Origin: a virus
DNA length: 64,000 nt
Strand: one strand, 5' to 3'
IMG/VR virus record: IMGVR_UViG_3300022220_000003
Span: 1-64,000 of that record
Part shown: positions 1 through 8,574 of the stretch, one piece after another
Position numbering within the stretch: position 1 is the first letter of the stretch
Layout: each line of letters starts with the position of its first letter
Program-made: the position numbers and the translations under genes
The notes under the pieces: model-generated
What the model was told of the DNA's origin: nothing
The model's database searches: none
What the model saw: only the letters and a program-made list of their open reading frames with translations

Positions 1-48
1 TGATGACGGTGGACTACTCCAATCGGACTTGACGGCGGGATTTGGTAC

Positions 49-3000
49 TTGCAAGAAAACCTTGCAGCGGGTGGCGATTTTTCGTCGACCAAAACGTGGA
101 TGAATATCGACACATCAACCGAATTGATCTCCCTCGGCCGGCATGTGCTACCAACAGGGGATGCTGCTTACAACCTTGGTAGTAGTACAAATCGATGGGC
201 CGATGTTTATGCTCTAAGACATTACGTTTGGAGCACGGCCCCCGATGTCTGGTTTCGTGAGTCTGATGTGGCCGTTGACGCGGGTGGTTTGTGGCGCCTA
301 CTTGGATCGAGTGGTGATATTCGTCTGCAAGAGAACACGGCAGCCGGGGGGGACTTTAGCACACAGGATACTTGGTGGAGGGCTAATCGGACGTTGAACG
401 CTTTGATGATTGGGCACCATACCTACCCAATTACTGACGACGCCTACGACCTCGGGTCTAGCAGCAAAGAATGGCGCAACCTGCACATCGATGGTTTTGC
501 TACCATCGACACGATCTATTTATCTAATGCTGCGGGAGAAGGATGCGCCACGGCTATTGTACCTATTGCCACCAACACCTATGACCTTGGCAGTGGCAGC
601 TATGTTTGGCGAACAGTGTATACCCAAAGCCTCAGTGTGGCATCCACGGCTGGGCACGGTGTCAGCAACCATCTGGTGCCATATCTTGATGACACCAGAG
701 ATCTAGGCAATGCTACCTACCAATGGAAAGACCTGTACATTGATGGTGTGGCGTACATTGACACCCTATCTCTGGACGCATCCGACGATCGAGGGATCGA
801 TTCAACGGTCAAACCAACCACGGATGATCTATACAACCTTGGCAGCTCAACGCGTCAATGGCGTAACCTGTACCTCGATGGTACCGCGTTCGTTGACGTC
901 CTATCGGTATCCACCACGGGAGGCGAGGGGGTTGGGACGAGTCTGATTCCGACAACAGGTATTACCTACAACCTAGGTAGCGGTCCCTATCGTTGGAATG
1001 ATATATATTGCGAATATGTAGACTCGTATACGTACACCGACACCACAACGGCGCAGGTCTTTTGGTGGTCGCACTACGCACCCACGGTTACAAACCAGCT
1101 CCTGAAGCTCGGCACGTATGAGGCTGCTACAGACGGCACGCCAGCGGACGGGCTCGGTTGGTATGTTGATTTTAACGTGCAGTACAACACAGTAGCAAAG
1201 ATGGTTGTGGAGCGATCTGACGCCGACACCACCGCGCACATGTACTGGCGGTTGTGGAGTGGTAGCGCGTTCGTTGACCAACTTGCGCTCTGGTACAACG
1301 GAGGTATTTCGACTCGCACGGTCTACCCTTGGGCCACCGCCACTTATGACCTCGGCAGCGCCAGCTATTGGTGGCAGGACGCCTACCTAGCGGATGGTGG
1401 CGCGCTCTACATAGGTGACACCGATTTTAGGGTTGGTAATGCAAGCAACCCCCGAATCGATTTCGATGCGGGCGATAATGATGCAATGTGGTATGATCGG
1501 ACGCTTGACGCGTACGTCTTTAGAGTTGCCAACACAACACGATTCTGGTTCGATGCGAACACAACTAAATTCCAAAATGATGTCGAGCCGTGGGCAGATA
1601 TCACCTACGCCCTAGGCACCCCGAGCTACCGGTGGGGTAGCGTGGCAACGCAGTACTTCAATGGCTACCGGTACATCGATACCGTTGACGCGGCGGTATT
1701 CACATTCCAGCACTACGCCCCCACCGTGACCGCAAGTGGCCTCCTAGTTGGCTCGTTCTTGGCCAACACCGACGGCACGCCAGCGGACGGGTTTGGTGGG
1801 ATCCTCCGATTTTACAACTCGGGCAACCATGTTGCGTTTTTCAAGTGGTCCAGGCAAGACGCCGACGATACGGCCAACCTGATTTGGTACATCGACAACG
1901 GCAGCGGATTTATCACGAGTACGGTCCAATACTACAGCGGCGATTTTGGGACTCGAAACCACATACCGTTGAGTGACGACGCCTACGATCTTGGCAGCTC
2001 TGGTTCGCAGTGGCGCAATCTCTACATCGATGGCACGGCTGATTTTGATACGATTAGGGTATCAAATATAGCTGGCGAGGGAGTTGACAACCACTTATCG
2101 CCAGCATCCAATGCGACCTATACCCTAGGCAACAGTAGTTATTATTGGAGCATTCTGTACGCAAATCGAATCTTTTCGACTTACACCAATAACGACACAG
2201 AAGACGCTTGGGCGGTGGTTGACCGGTGGACCACGACGGGGACCAACACGCGGTTTTTGGTGGCGGAGTATGACGTTCGGTCAACTCAAACCCTCGCCGA
2301 CGGGTTTGGAGGTAAAATATATTACAACATCAATAACGTGATAGTGGCCGATTTGGTGTGGGGTAGGCGAGACGCCAATGATCAGTGCGATCTTTGGTGG
2401 GCCTTGCGGGATACCGGCGACGTCTACACCACCCAGCTTAGAGTCAAGTATGACGGTGGGATCGATACTCGCACCATTTTGCCTATGGTCACCAACTCAT
2501 ACGACCTCGGCAGCTCAAGTTACTGGTGGCAAAATGCGTACATAGATGGCACCGCCTACATCGGTGATAGTGCGTTGTATCTCCAGATCAACGGAGGCAA
2601 CCCATTTTTGGCCCTAGACGCGAACGACGCATTTTGGTACAGCCGTAGCGGTAACAGGTTCTACTGGCGTATCGATAGTGATGACACGATCTTTAGCCTA
2701 GATGCCACCAACGCCGAGTTTGCCGTCAATGTGATTGATGATACCGGCAGCACCCACGACCTAGGCAACGGTACCACGGGACGCTGGCGGTACATTTACG
2801 GCACGTTGGTTAACACTCTCATGACATCCACGGCCGCTTCGTCATTGGCGTTCAAGTTTTCACACGACGGCGATACCACCGACGATGCTTTGCTCAAGGT
2901 CGGTGACTTCCGAATTGATTGCAGCGGCGGGACTCAGGCCGCCGGTTTCGGCGGTTATCTCAGCTATTATGCGGCTGCGACCCAGGTAGGGCAGTGGGTT

Positions 3001-4224
3001 TGGTCTAGGGACGGCGCCGACGATCAGTACGACTTCACCTTGTGGAGCCATGATGGTACATCCCTCACAGCGCGTATGAAGTTTTACTGGGATGATTGGA
3101 TCGGTCTTTATGACCATACCCAGTTTTTTGACACGGTGTATGTGTTCAAAGATACGATCAGCACAGGCGAGTTGGTGAAATTCCAAGTACCGTATTCTCC
3201 TGCCGCGGTTGATGGTGCACTAGAGGTATTATACGTTACCGGTGGCACGTCCTCCTTTCCGCAAAAAACGAGATATCTAACCGGCATTGAATCCGTGCTT
3301 TACGGCTGCGGACATACGTCACTGAGTTCTATTGTTTACGGTGTCAGATCGAGCGTTTTTCGGGATCTCGACGAAAATGACGATAATCTGTATGCAGGCT
3401 ATTTTTACGCTAAAAACCTAGGTACTGGTGGGACAGGCGTTGACATCTATGGCATACGGTCGGAAGCGGATGGCACTGACGCTGCTGAAGCGTACGGCAT
3501 ATACGCGTATGCTCATGAGGCGACGGTCAATTATGGTGTCTATGGCATCGCTCAAAACGGCGGAAGCACGTATGGGCTATTCGGCTCAGGCAGCGGCGGG
3601 TCAGGGAGTAACTACGGGCTATATGTGCCCACTGGCACCAAAACATGGGTCAACCCACACCCGACGGACCCCACTAAGGCGATCGTCTATTCCACGGTTG
3701 AGGCCGATCGAGACACCGCGTTACTTCGCGGCCGAGCACAGCTAGTCAACGGCCGGGTGACCGTGGTTTTCCCAGAACATTACGCAATGACCCTATCGGA
3801 CTTGCCCGAGGAGCCGGTCCACGTCATAGTGACACCCCGATCAGCAGATTCAAAGGGGCTTGCGGTGGTCAGCAGCAACAACGCCGAGTTTGAGGTGGTG
3901 GAGCTAGCTGACGGTATAGGTAACTACGAGTTTGACTACGTGGTGACGGGTGCTCGGCGAGGTTATGAGGAAAAAGAGATCATTATTGACAACGTTGACT
4001 ACATACCAGGCGAGGGCAACCTTGCCAGCTTTGAAGGGGAGGTGCAGGAGTATTATGACCGGATGTCTCCAGGTATCCGGCGGATCTTCAAATCGTCCGG
4101 TATCCTAAACGCCCAAGGTAAGATCAACGCGCCGTTGTTCGCCCGAAAAAACTGGCGTACAGGCAAGATCAAGAAACCAGGCAAACAACCTCAGGAGGAA
4201 CCAAATGGCGAAAGCTCTGGCTAA
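49..4224 (+). CDS. Phage tail fibre with about twelve YDLGSS repeats, 5' end unresolved
   Basis: A 1391-residue beta-rich structural protein. About twelve imperfect repeats with core Y[DN]LGSxxxxW..[LA]Y run from about residue 40 to 910, several followed by the linker Y[IL]DGTA. This is typical of elongated tail-fibre or tail-tip shafts. A distinct C-terminal module begins near residue 1227 (GRAQLVNGRV) and ends in a basic tail, perhaps for trimerisation or attachment. The TTG at 49 is only a formal start. The frame is open back to position 7 and there encodes IWYLQEN, matching the later repeat IRLQEN, but two TGA codons at 1-6 block it, so a frameshift, recombination edge or error near the left end is likely. 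Base use differs from the rest of the window (no GAGCTC or CTCGAG seen), suggesting transfer. Confidence 0.8.
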   Translation: MQENLAAGGDFSSTKTWMNIDTSTELISLGRHVLPTGDAAYNLGSSTNRWADVYALRHYVWSTAPDVWFRESDVAVDAGGLWRLLGSSGDIRLQENTAAGGDFSTQDTWWRANRTLNALMIGHHTYPITDDAYDLGSSSKEWRNLHIDGFATIDTIYLSNAAGEGCATAIVPIATNTYDLGSGSYVWRTVYTQSLSVASTAGHGVSNHLVPYLDDTRDLGNATYQWKDLYIDGVAYIDTLSLDASDDRGIDSTVKPTTDDLYNLGSSTRQWRNLYLDGTAFVDVLSVSTTGGEGVGTSLIPTTGITYNLGSGPYRWNDIYCEYVDSYTYTDTTTAQVFWWSHYAPTVTNQLLKLGTYEAATDGTPADGLGWYVDFNVQYNTVAKMVVERSDADTTAHMYWRLWSGSAFVDQLALWYNGGISTRTVYPWATATYDLGSASYWWQDAYLADGGALYIGDTDFRVGNASNPRIDFDAGDNDAMWYDRTLDAYVFRVANTTRFWFDANTTKFQNDVEPWADITYALGTPSYRWGSVATQYFNGYRYIDTVDAAVFTFQHYAPTVTASGLLVGSFLANTDGTPADGFGGILRFYNSGNHVAFFKWSRQDADDTANLIWYIDNGSGFITSTVQYYSGDFGTRNHIPLSDDAYDLGSSGSQWRNLYIDGTADFDTIRVSNIAGEGVDNHLSPASNATYTLGNSSYYWSILYANRIFSTYTNNDTEDAWAVVDRWTTTGTNTRFLVAEYDVRSTQTLADGFGGKIYYNINNVIVADLVWGRRDANDQCDLWWALRDTGDVYTTQLRVKYDGGIDTRTILPMVTNSYDLGSSSYWWQNAYIDGTAYIGDSALYLQINGGNPFLALDANDAFWYSRSGNRFYWRIDSDDTIFSLDATNAEFAVNVIDDTGSTHDLGNGTTGRWRYIYGTLVNTLMTSTAASSLAFKFSHDGDTTDDALLKVGDFRIDCSGGTQAAGFGGYLSYYAAATQVGQWVWSRDGADDQYDFTLWSHDGTSLTARMKFYWDDWIGLYDHTQFFDTVYVFKDTISTGELVKFQVPYSPAAVDGALEVLYVTGGTSSFPQKTRYLTGIESVLYGCGHTSLSSIVYGVRSSVFRDLDENDDNLYAGYFYAKNLGTGGTGVDIYGIRSEADGTDAAEAYGIYAYAHEATVNYGVYGIAQNGGSTYGLFGSGSGGSGSNYGLYVPTGTKTWVNPHPTDPTKAIVYSTVEADRDTALLRGRAQLVNGRVTVVFPEHYAMTLSDLPEEPVHVIVTPRSADSKGLAVVSSNNAEFEVVELADGIGNYEFDYVVTGARRGYEEKEIIIDNVDYIPGEGNLASFEGEVQEYYDRMSPGIRRIFKSSGILNAQGKINAPLFARKNWRTGKIKKPGKQPQEEPNGESSG

Positions 4225-4420
4225 TTTGGCAATGTTCTACAACGGCGACCCAAGCGAGGGGAGTCCCACAAACGCGTTTATGTCGTACGCCGTGGTGGAT
4301 GGCACGATGCGCAAGGATCATCAAACCTATCTCATCGATGGGCCCTCGTGGACGGATTCACCCAACACGATCTGGGATGCGGCGGTAACCCAGATCAAAA
4401 CCAATGAAGGGATCAGCTAG
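4205..4420 (+). CDS. Small phage protein, first of a tandem pair
   Basis: 71 residues, unknown function. AGGAGG lies just upstream of the ATG, and the gene overlaps the end of the tail-fibre gene by 20 bases in another frame, so it belongs to the same transcript. It shares MAKAL, VVDGxM, IWDxAV and the end ExIS with the next gene, so the two are tandem duplicates. The position between fibre and lysis genes suggests a small structural or assembly role, which is inference only. Confidence 0.75.
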   Translation: MAKALANLAMFYNGDPSEGSPTNAFMSYAVVDGTMRKDHQTYLIDGPSWTDSPNTIWDAAVTQIKTNEGIS

Positions 4421-4422
4421 AC

Positions 4423-4638
4423 ATGGCAAAGGCACTAGACACCAACCGCACCCGCTTGGTTTTCACCGGCCCCGATACCGGGCCCACCGCCTTGGCGGTG
4501 GAATATTCGGTCGTGGACGGGGACATGGAAGACAAGGGCAAGCGGGCCGAAATGGATTCGCCGAATTTTGATTCGACCAGCTCGGCGATCTGGGCCTCTG
4601 CTGTCGGCACGGTAGAAACGGCCGAGGAGATATCGTAA
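4423..4638 (+). CDS. Small phage protein, second of a tandem pair
   Basis: 71 residues, the same length as its upstream paralogue, with the shared pattern MAKAL...VVDGDM...IWASAV...EEIS. It starts two bases after the upstream stop, without a strong ribosome site, so translational coupling is likely. Function unknown. The equal lengths and conserved ends indicate a whole-gene duplication followed by divergence of the middle. Confidence 0.75.
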   Translation: MAKALDTNRTRLVFTGPDTGPTALAVEYSVVDGDMEDKGKRAEMDSPNFDSTSSAIWASAVGTVETAEEIS

Positions 4639-4691
4639 ACCAACCCAAACCAAACCGATTGGCCGACAACGATCGGCTCAAGGAGACAGTT

Positions 4692-5093
4692 ATGGCAACC
4701 AAGAAGCCCGCGGCGGGCACGATCAAAGAAATTAAAGAACCTGAGGGCCCCGAGGGCCAAGCAATGGTTCCCGGCGGCGGAGGCAATGGCCAACAACAGC
4801 GGCCCAATGGCCTCCAAGTCATGTCCGAGAAAGATGTCAACGCCTACATGGAGACCTTGCTCGAGGTGCAACAACCGCCGGCCGATATGCCCCCGATCGA
4901 GCTCGGGGCGTTGGCTCAATTTCGAGGGATCAGCCAAGACCAAGGCAACATCGAAAGACAATTGACCCGAGCACAAAGCCAGGTGGAGGCTCTCAAAACG
5001 CAGATGGCGAGGCTCCAAGGGCAAAGCGAGGCCTATGTCAATCTGCTTGTTTTGGCCGAGGACTCGCGGAGGGTTGAGGCCGCCCGATCATGA
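4692..5093 (+). CDS. Hypothetical coiled-coil protein upstream of the endolysin
   Basis: 133 residues from the ATG at 4692, chosen over an upstream ATG (4659) because AAGGAG lies just before it. The N-terminal third is rich in Gly, Pro and Gln. Residues about 80-125 (IERQLTRAQSQVEALKTQ) form a probable coiled coil. No family recognised. It overlaps the endolysin gene by four bases (ATGA), so it is part of the lysis operon. Confidence 0.7.
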   Translation: MATKKPAAGTIKEIKEPEGPEGQAMVPGGGGNGQQQRPNGLQVMSEKDVNAYMETLLEVQQPPADMPPIELGALAQFRGISQDQGNIERQLTRAQSQVEALKTQMARLQGQSEAYVNLLVLAEDSRRVEAARS

Positions 5094-5779
5094 CCTCAGG
5101 GTTTGGCGTGGGTGATCGGGGGGAACCGGTCACCGAGATCCAACAAAACCTCGAGGTGCTCGGACTAGACCCCGGCCCGATCGATGGTTTGTTCGGTTTC
5201 AAAACCCGGCAGGCGGTGGTCTCGTTCCAAGAACACCACCTCGTGACGGGGACCGTGGACGCCCACACCCGCGCCAAACTCATTCAAGCGGCCATCGCAG
5301 AAAGGGTGCGGCAAAAAATGGTGGTGGTTGTGCCAAGCGGCCTACACGAGATCGAAACAACCTTTGGCCAAATCGAATACGAGGAGGCCGAGGGTGGGTT
5401 TGTGGTGGTAACCAACGATTGGGCCAAGGAGCACATAATCACCACCCGTTTGCCAATCGTAGGCAAGGTGCAGGTCCATAAGCTCTTGGCGGGGGTGTTT
5501 CGTGACGTCTTGGGCGACCTAGATACCCAACGTGTAGGGGATCAAATCCGGCAATTTGGGGTGTGGTCGACACGCCACAAAATGCACAATCCCAACCGGG
5601 GACTCTCGAGCCACTCGTGGGCAATCGCATGTGATATCAATTGGGCCGAGAACCCTGTGGGCCGGGCGGGCGCAATGGACCCGCGGATCGTTGCAGAGTT
5701 TGAGGCTCGGGGGTTTCGCTGGGGAGGGAGGTGGAAAACTAGGGATGATATGCATTTTCAGTATTGCAGAAACTACTAG
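5090..5779 (+). CDS. Endolysin: peptidoglycan-binding domain plus M15 D-Ala carboxypeptidase-like domain
   Basis: 229 residues. Residues about 1-65 form a peptidoglycan-binding domain of the PF01471 type (VTEIQQNLEVLGLDPGPIDGLFG..TRQAV..FQ). The C-terminal half has the Zn-peptidase signature of family M15 (VanY and T5-endolysin type): SSHSWAIACDIN, where the His and Asp bind zinc, and DDMHFQ near the end, which supplies the last zinc His. It would cut peptide cross-links in host peptidoglycan at lysis. No signal peptide is visible, so release through a holin is expected, and the next gene is the obvious candidate. The start overlaps the previous stop (ATGA). Confidence 0.9.
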   Translation: MTSGFGVGDRGEPVTEIQQNLEVLGLDPGPIDGLFGFKTRQAVVSFQEHHLVTGTVDAHTRAKLIQAAIAERVRQKMVVVVPSGLHEIETTFGQIEYEEAEGGFVVVTNDWAKEHIITTRLPIVGKVQVHKLLAGVFRDVLGDLDTQRVGDQIRQFGVWSTRHKMHNPNRGLSSHSWAIACDINWAENPVGRAGAMDPRIVAEFEARGFRWGGRWKTRDDMHFQYCRNY

Positions 5780-5793
5780 CCAAGGGGCAGACC

Positions 5794-6291
5794 ATGAGAC
5801 CTCTAGTATTATCGATTTGCTTATTGCTTCCTACCACTGTCGAGGGACAGCCAACGCCGACACCAACCCCAACCACCGAGGGGGCCCCCGCACTACTTGC
5901 GGCGGAGCCGGCGGCCGAGACCGAGGCCAAGGCCGAGACGGAACCCGTTGACGCGGTGGAGCTCGTGACCTCGGTAGGCAAGGTGATCGACGATTGGAAA
6001 AACGTGGGGTGGCTCGCGGGGGTGATCGCGTTGATCAACCTGTTGCTCAACCTGTTGCGATTCAAACCGATCGATATGGCGCTCGAGAGGCTTGATTGGA
6101 AGTGGCTTAAACCACTGATCGCCACCGTGCTCGGGGCAACGCTCGGTGGGGTTTCAGTATTTTCTACCGGGGCGGGGATACTCAACTCGGTGGTGGCGGG
6201 GATGCTCGCGGGCCTTGGTTCGGTTGGGTTTCACGAGCTCGTGGATAACTTGCGCAAGCAAACTCGCAAACCCACCACACCCCTCGCCTAG
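5794..6291 (+). CDS. Putative holin-type membrane protein with signal peptide
   Basis: 165 residues from the ATG at 5794, with AAGGGG seven bases upstream; an upstream in-frame ATG inside the endolysin gene was rejected. It has a short N-terminal hydrophobic segment (LVLSICLLL), a Thr/Pro/Ala/Glu-rich extracytoplasmic linker, then hydrophobic segments near residues 65-85 (WLAGVIALINLLLNLL) and 105-150. The basic C-terminus would be cytoplasmic. Position directly after the endolysin supports a holin or lysis-regulator role; there is no family-specific motif. Confidence 0.6.
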   Translation: MRPLVLSICLLLPTTVEGQPTPTPTPTTEGAPALLAAEPAAETEAKAETEPVDAVELVTSVGKVIDDWKNVGWLAGVIALINLLLNLLRFKPIDMALERLDWKWLKPLIATVLGATLGGVSVFSTGAGILNSVVAGMLAGLGSVGFHELVDNLRKQTRKPTTPLA

Positions 6292-6293
6292 CC

Positions 6294-6569
6294 ATGGATA
6301 TCGTTTGGATTCCTGTGGCGATCGTGATCTTGGCGCTTGGTGCCTATGCGGCCATGCATTTGTTTGGCGGCGGCAAACGGCAAAACCTCGCCAAAGATGC
6401 GGAGGCTCGAGCTCGTGACGTGCGGACGGCGGCCGAGGCGGCTCTCGCGGTGGAGCTCGAGAGCCTCGAGGTTGAGCGCCAAGACCTCGAGGGTATCAAA
6501 GGCATCAAAAACGACGCCGAGCGGCTCCGAGCTCTCGCCGATTTTGCTAATCGGAGGCGTAAGCGATGA
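6294..6569 (+). CDS. Spanin-like (Rz-type) membrane-anchored coiled-coil protein
   Basis: 91 residues: an N-terminal transmembrane segment (VWIPVAIVILALGAYAAM) followed by a highly charged coiled coil rich in Glu, Arg and Ala to the C-terminus. This is the topology of an inner-membrane spanin subunit, which joins inner and outer membranes in lysis of Gram-negative hosts. It starts three bases after the holin-like gene and overlaps the next gene by four bases. No outer-membrane lipoprotein partner with a lipobox Cys is visible nearby, so the call is tentative. Confidence 0.55.
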   Translation: MDIVWIPVAIVILALGAYAAMHLFGGGKRQNLAKDAEARARDVRTAAEAALAVELESLEVERQDLEGIKGIKNDAERLRALADFANRRRKR

Positions 6570-6910
6570 TTTGGTATGTCATGGTGTTGGCCCTCGTGAC
6601 GGCTGACCCACCGGATCCGATGGTGGTACCTGTGGAGCAACACGAGCCGGCCCCGTTTGCGGGGCTCTTGGTGCCCGAGGCGCGGTTTGTGCAGCTCTTG
6701 GAGGCCGAGCAGCGGGCCGAGGAGCTCTTGGTGCGGCTGCGGGTGGCTGAGCATACCAGCTCGGCGATCGAGCAAGTCTATCAAGACGCGGTCACCGTAC
6801 CGTGGTACGACTCGCCGTCCTTCAACCGGTGGCTCGGGATCGTGGTCGGAGGTGCGATCGCAGGTGTGTCGGTGTGGGCCGTGGTGGAGCTCCAAGCGGC
6901 TCACCCTTGA
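6566..6910 (+). CDS. Membrane protein of the lysis cluster
   Basis: 114 residues. A hydrophobic N-terminus (MIWYVMVLALVTA) resembles a signal peptide. A helical region follows (LLEAEQRAEELLVRLRV), then a C-terminal membrane segment (WLGIVVGGAIAGVSVWAVV). It lacks a lipobox Cys, so it is not an obvious o-spanin. Overlap with both neighbours' reading order places it in the lysis transcript. Confidence 0.6.
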   Translation: MIWYVMVLALVTADPPDPMVVPVEQHEPAPFAGLLVPEARFVQLLEAEQRAEELLVRLRVAEHTSSAIEQVYQDAVTVPWYDSPSFNRWLGIVVGGAIAGVSVWAVVELQAAHP

Positions 6911-6917
6911 TCTGTGC

Positions 6918-6923
6918 TACACT
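6918..6923 (+). promoter_or_regulatory. -10 box TACACT six bases before the 6930 start
   Basis: TACACT is followed by exactly six bases and then the ATG of the next gene, the same geometry as the stronger leaderless promoters elsewhere in the window. No good -35 box is seen 16-18 bases upstream, so it is weak evidence for an internal promoter. Confidence 0.35.
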
Positions 6924-6929
6924 AGGCGC

Positions 6930-7214
6930 ATGGATTCGTTGATTGAGCTAGCAGCGGAGATCGCCAAGACCAGCTCAACCCCGGGGCTCGTTTTGGTGCT
7001 GACGATCTTGCTAGGCCTAGCTTTGTGGGCATATTGGCAAGAAAGGCGGACAAACACCCAGGTGGCCGAGCAACGGCTCACCGAGGCGAGGGCAGATACT
7101 GAGGCCATGACCAGCGCTCTACATGAGGCAACCCACGCGGTGGAGGCTTTTCGCGCCTCCAACGAGGCCCTAAAGCACGCGATCGAGCTCATGCTCCAGA
7201 CACGGGGTATCTGA
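6930..7214 (+). CDS. Membrane-anchored coiled-coil protein, lysis cluster
   Basis: 94 residues. One membrane helix (LVLVLTILLGLALWAYW) lies near residues 19-36, with a long coiled coil to the end (AEQRLTEARADTEAM). The topology resembles inner-membrane spanins or small holin accessory proteins. The ATG at 6930 is preceded by a -10-like box rather than a ribosome site, and the stop overlaps the next start (TGATG). Confidence 0.6.
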   Translation: MDSLIELAAEIAKTSSTPGLVLVLTILLGLALWAYWQERRTNTQVAEQRLTEARADTEAMTSALHEATHAVEAFRASNEALKHAIELMLQTRGI

Positions 7215-7615
7215 TGCGGCAACTCAAATTTAGGAACACTCCCACCGATCCATTTTCGAAGGCCTCGGCGGACCCGAGCTCGTTTGGCAACTTGGCGATC
7301 TCGCGGGGGTGGGTGACCCAAAAGGACCTCGAGCAAGCTCTCGAGGTACAGCGCGCAAAGATACCTAAGCTAGGTCAGATCATGATCGAGATCGGATTGC
7401 TATCTGAAGAACAACGGGACGAAATACTGATCGAACAACGCCAAGCTCGAGGTCAAAAAATCCCCACCGAGGAGCTCTTGGTGTTTGAGCGGCGCAAGAT
7501 GAGGCGACGGCTCGAGGGGCTCAAAAATGGGTTTCGGGAGGCCACGAAGCACGCCAAGACCTTCGCCGAGGAGGTGACGGGTTTAACAGGGGAGCCCCTC
7601 GACTCGGCGGACTAG
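7214..7615 (+). CDS. Protein with GspE/MshEN N-terminal-like segment
   Basis: 133 residues. Residues about 23-75 (FGNLAISRGWVTQKDLEQAL.. LGQIMIEIGLLSEEQ) resemble the paired short-helix repeats of the GspE/PilB N-terminal (MshEN-like) domain: hydrophobic residue, then G, then two helices with an LxxxQ pattern. Some such domains bind cyclic di-GMP, but the specific binding residues cannot be verified here. The C-terminus is basic and helical. The last 33 bases overlap the convergent integrase gene. Confidence 0.55.
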   Translation: MRQLKFRNTPTDPFSKASADPSSFGNLAISRGWVTQKDLEQALEVQRAKIPKLGQIMIEIGLLSEEQRDEILIEQRQARGQKIPTEELLVFERRKMRRRLEGLKNGFREATKHAKTFAEEVTGLTGEPLDSAD

Positions 7616-8197
7616 ATCTTCGTCCGATAGCTCGGTGTAGATCGACGTCGTAACCACGTTGTTGTGACGTGCAAACCGCTGTACGGCCTTGATACATCGA
7701 TCCTTACGGTACAGGTTGGTGCAAGCGGTGTGCCGCAACGCGTGGAAATTATACAGCCGTTCGAAGCCCGCCTTGGCTTGCCAATCCCGAAACATGGCCC
7801 GCATGCGGCGGGTGGATAACCGGCGGTGGTTGCGGCTGACAAACAAGGGAGCCGAGCTCTCGAGGCTCTCGCCGCGATCTTTTTTCCAAACCAGATACCG
7901 GTTGATCTTATGACGCAGTGTGCTATTTAAAACAACCTCTTGGCGGGCGGGGTTGTCGGTGCACGTTTTGAACACGCGGAGCTCTACCCGGCGGCGGGCG
8001 TTGCCGTTGCCGTTGGTGACGTCTCCCACGTCGAGGGCGGCGATCTCGGACTCACGCAAGCCCGTACCGAGGGCCAAGCTAAAAACCATGTGATCCCGGT
8101 AGCCTTTGGCGTGTTGACCGGTGACGTCGAGCAGGGCCACCTGCTCGGCCTCGGATAGCGTTTTCGGCGGGAGACCTCGGCGGGCGTAATGGGTCAT
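7583..8197 (-). CDS. int: Short tyrosine recombinase (integrase)
   Basis: 204 residues, essentially the catalytic domain alone. Motifs in order: TGLRESEIAAL (first Arg), HALRHTACTNL (HxxR), RFARHNN (second His box) and TSIYTEL (nucleophile Tyr about residue 189). It would catalyse site-specific integration or excision. It lacks the N-terminal SAM-like core-binding domain of typical phage integrases of 300-400 residues, so it may be a minimal recombinase for resolution or inversion. AAAGGAG precedes the ATG, and a near-consensus promoter lies upstream. No attP with clear arm sites was found beside it. Confidence 0.85.
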   Translation of the reverse strand: MTHYARRGLPPKTLSEAEQVALLDVTGQHAKGYRDHMVFSLALGTGLRESEIAALDVGDVTNGNGNARRRVELRVFKTCTDNPARQEVVLNSTLRHKINRYLVWKKDRGESLESSAPLFVSRNHRRLSTRRMRAMFRDWQAKAGFERLYNFHALRHTACTNLYRKDRCIKAVQRFARHNNVVTTSIYTELSDEDLVRRVEGLPC

Positions 8198-8226
8198 GAC
8201 GTTGACTCCTTTGGCGACATGATTAC

Positions 8227-8255
8227 ATAGTAGACATTGATCACCGGCCCGTCAA
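8227..8255 (-). promoter_or_regulatory. Sigma-70 type promoter of the integrase gene
   Basis: Read on the minus strand: TTGACG (8255-8250), a 17-base spacer, then TACTAT (8232-8227). About 30 bases of leader with AAAGGAG precede the integrase ATG, so this is a conventional leadered promoter. It diverges from the 8312-8340 promoter. Confidence 0.7.
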
Positions 8256-8311
8256 CGAGAAAAAAACGACATACAGCCCCCTACTAGGGTGATTTTTTGT
8301 AGGTTTTACCA

Positions 8312-8340
8312 TTGACCCCCGATCCGGTCTAAACTACAAA
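8312..8340 (+). promoter_or_regulatory. Leaderless promoter of the early operon
   Basis: TTGACC (8312-8317), a 17-base spacer, TACAAA (8335-8340), six bases, then ATG at 8347. The expected transcription start coincides with the start codon, and no ribosome site is present. It likely drives the long early operon. Confidence 0.7.
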
Positions 8341-8346
8341 ATTGCC

Positions 8347-8574
8347 ATGACCTCGGGGGCGATGGTCCATATCCTGTACCAGGGATCTACGGCGTGCGGC
8401 TTGTGGTGGTCCAATACCCCCAAGGCTGATAAATGGCTGGCGCCGTGGGAGTGGCCCGATCTAGACAAGCTAATCAAAGACAAGAACGTGACCCCTTGCC
8501 CCCAATGCGCGGAGGCCTACCAAAACAAAACAAGCGAGTGGTGCAAAAATTGGGGGGATATCCTTGGCAATTGA
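8347..8574 (+). CDS. Small Cys-pair protein, first gene of the early operon
   Basis: 75 residues, unknown. A CPQCAEAY motif near residue 57 plus other Cys/Trp residues suggest a small metal-binding protein. It starts directly at a leaderless promoter. It overlaps the next gene by 11 bases, and its 3' end supplies that gene's ribosome site. Confidence 0.65.
   Translation: MTSGAMVHILYQGSTACGLWWSNTPKADKWLAPWEWPDLDKLIKDKNVTPCPQCAEAYQNKTSEWCKNWGDILGN

Noticed and set aside
7583-8346. attP site next to the integrase
   Set aside because: No core with flanking arm repeats could be recognised between 8198 and 8346.
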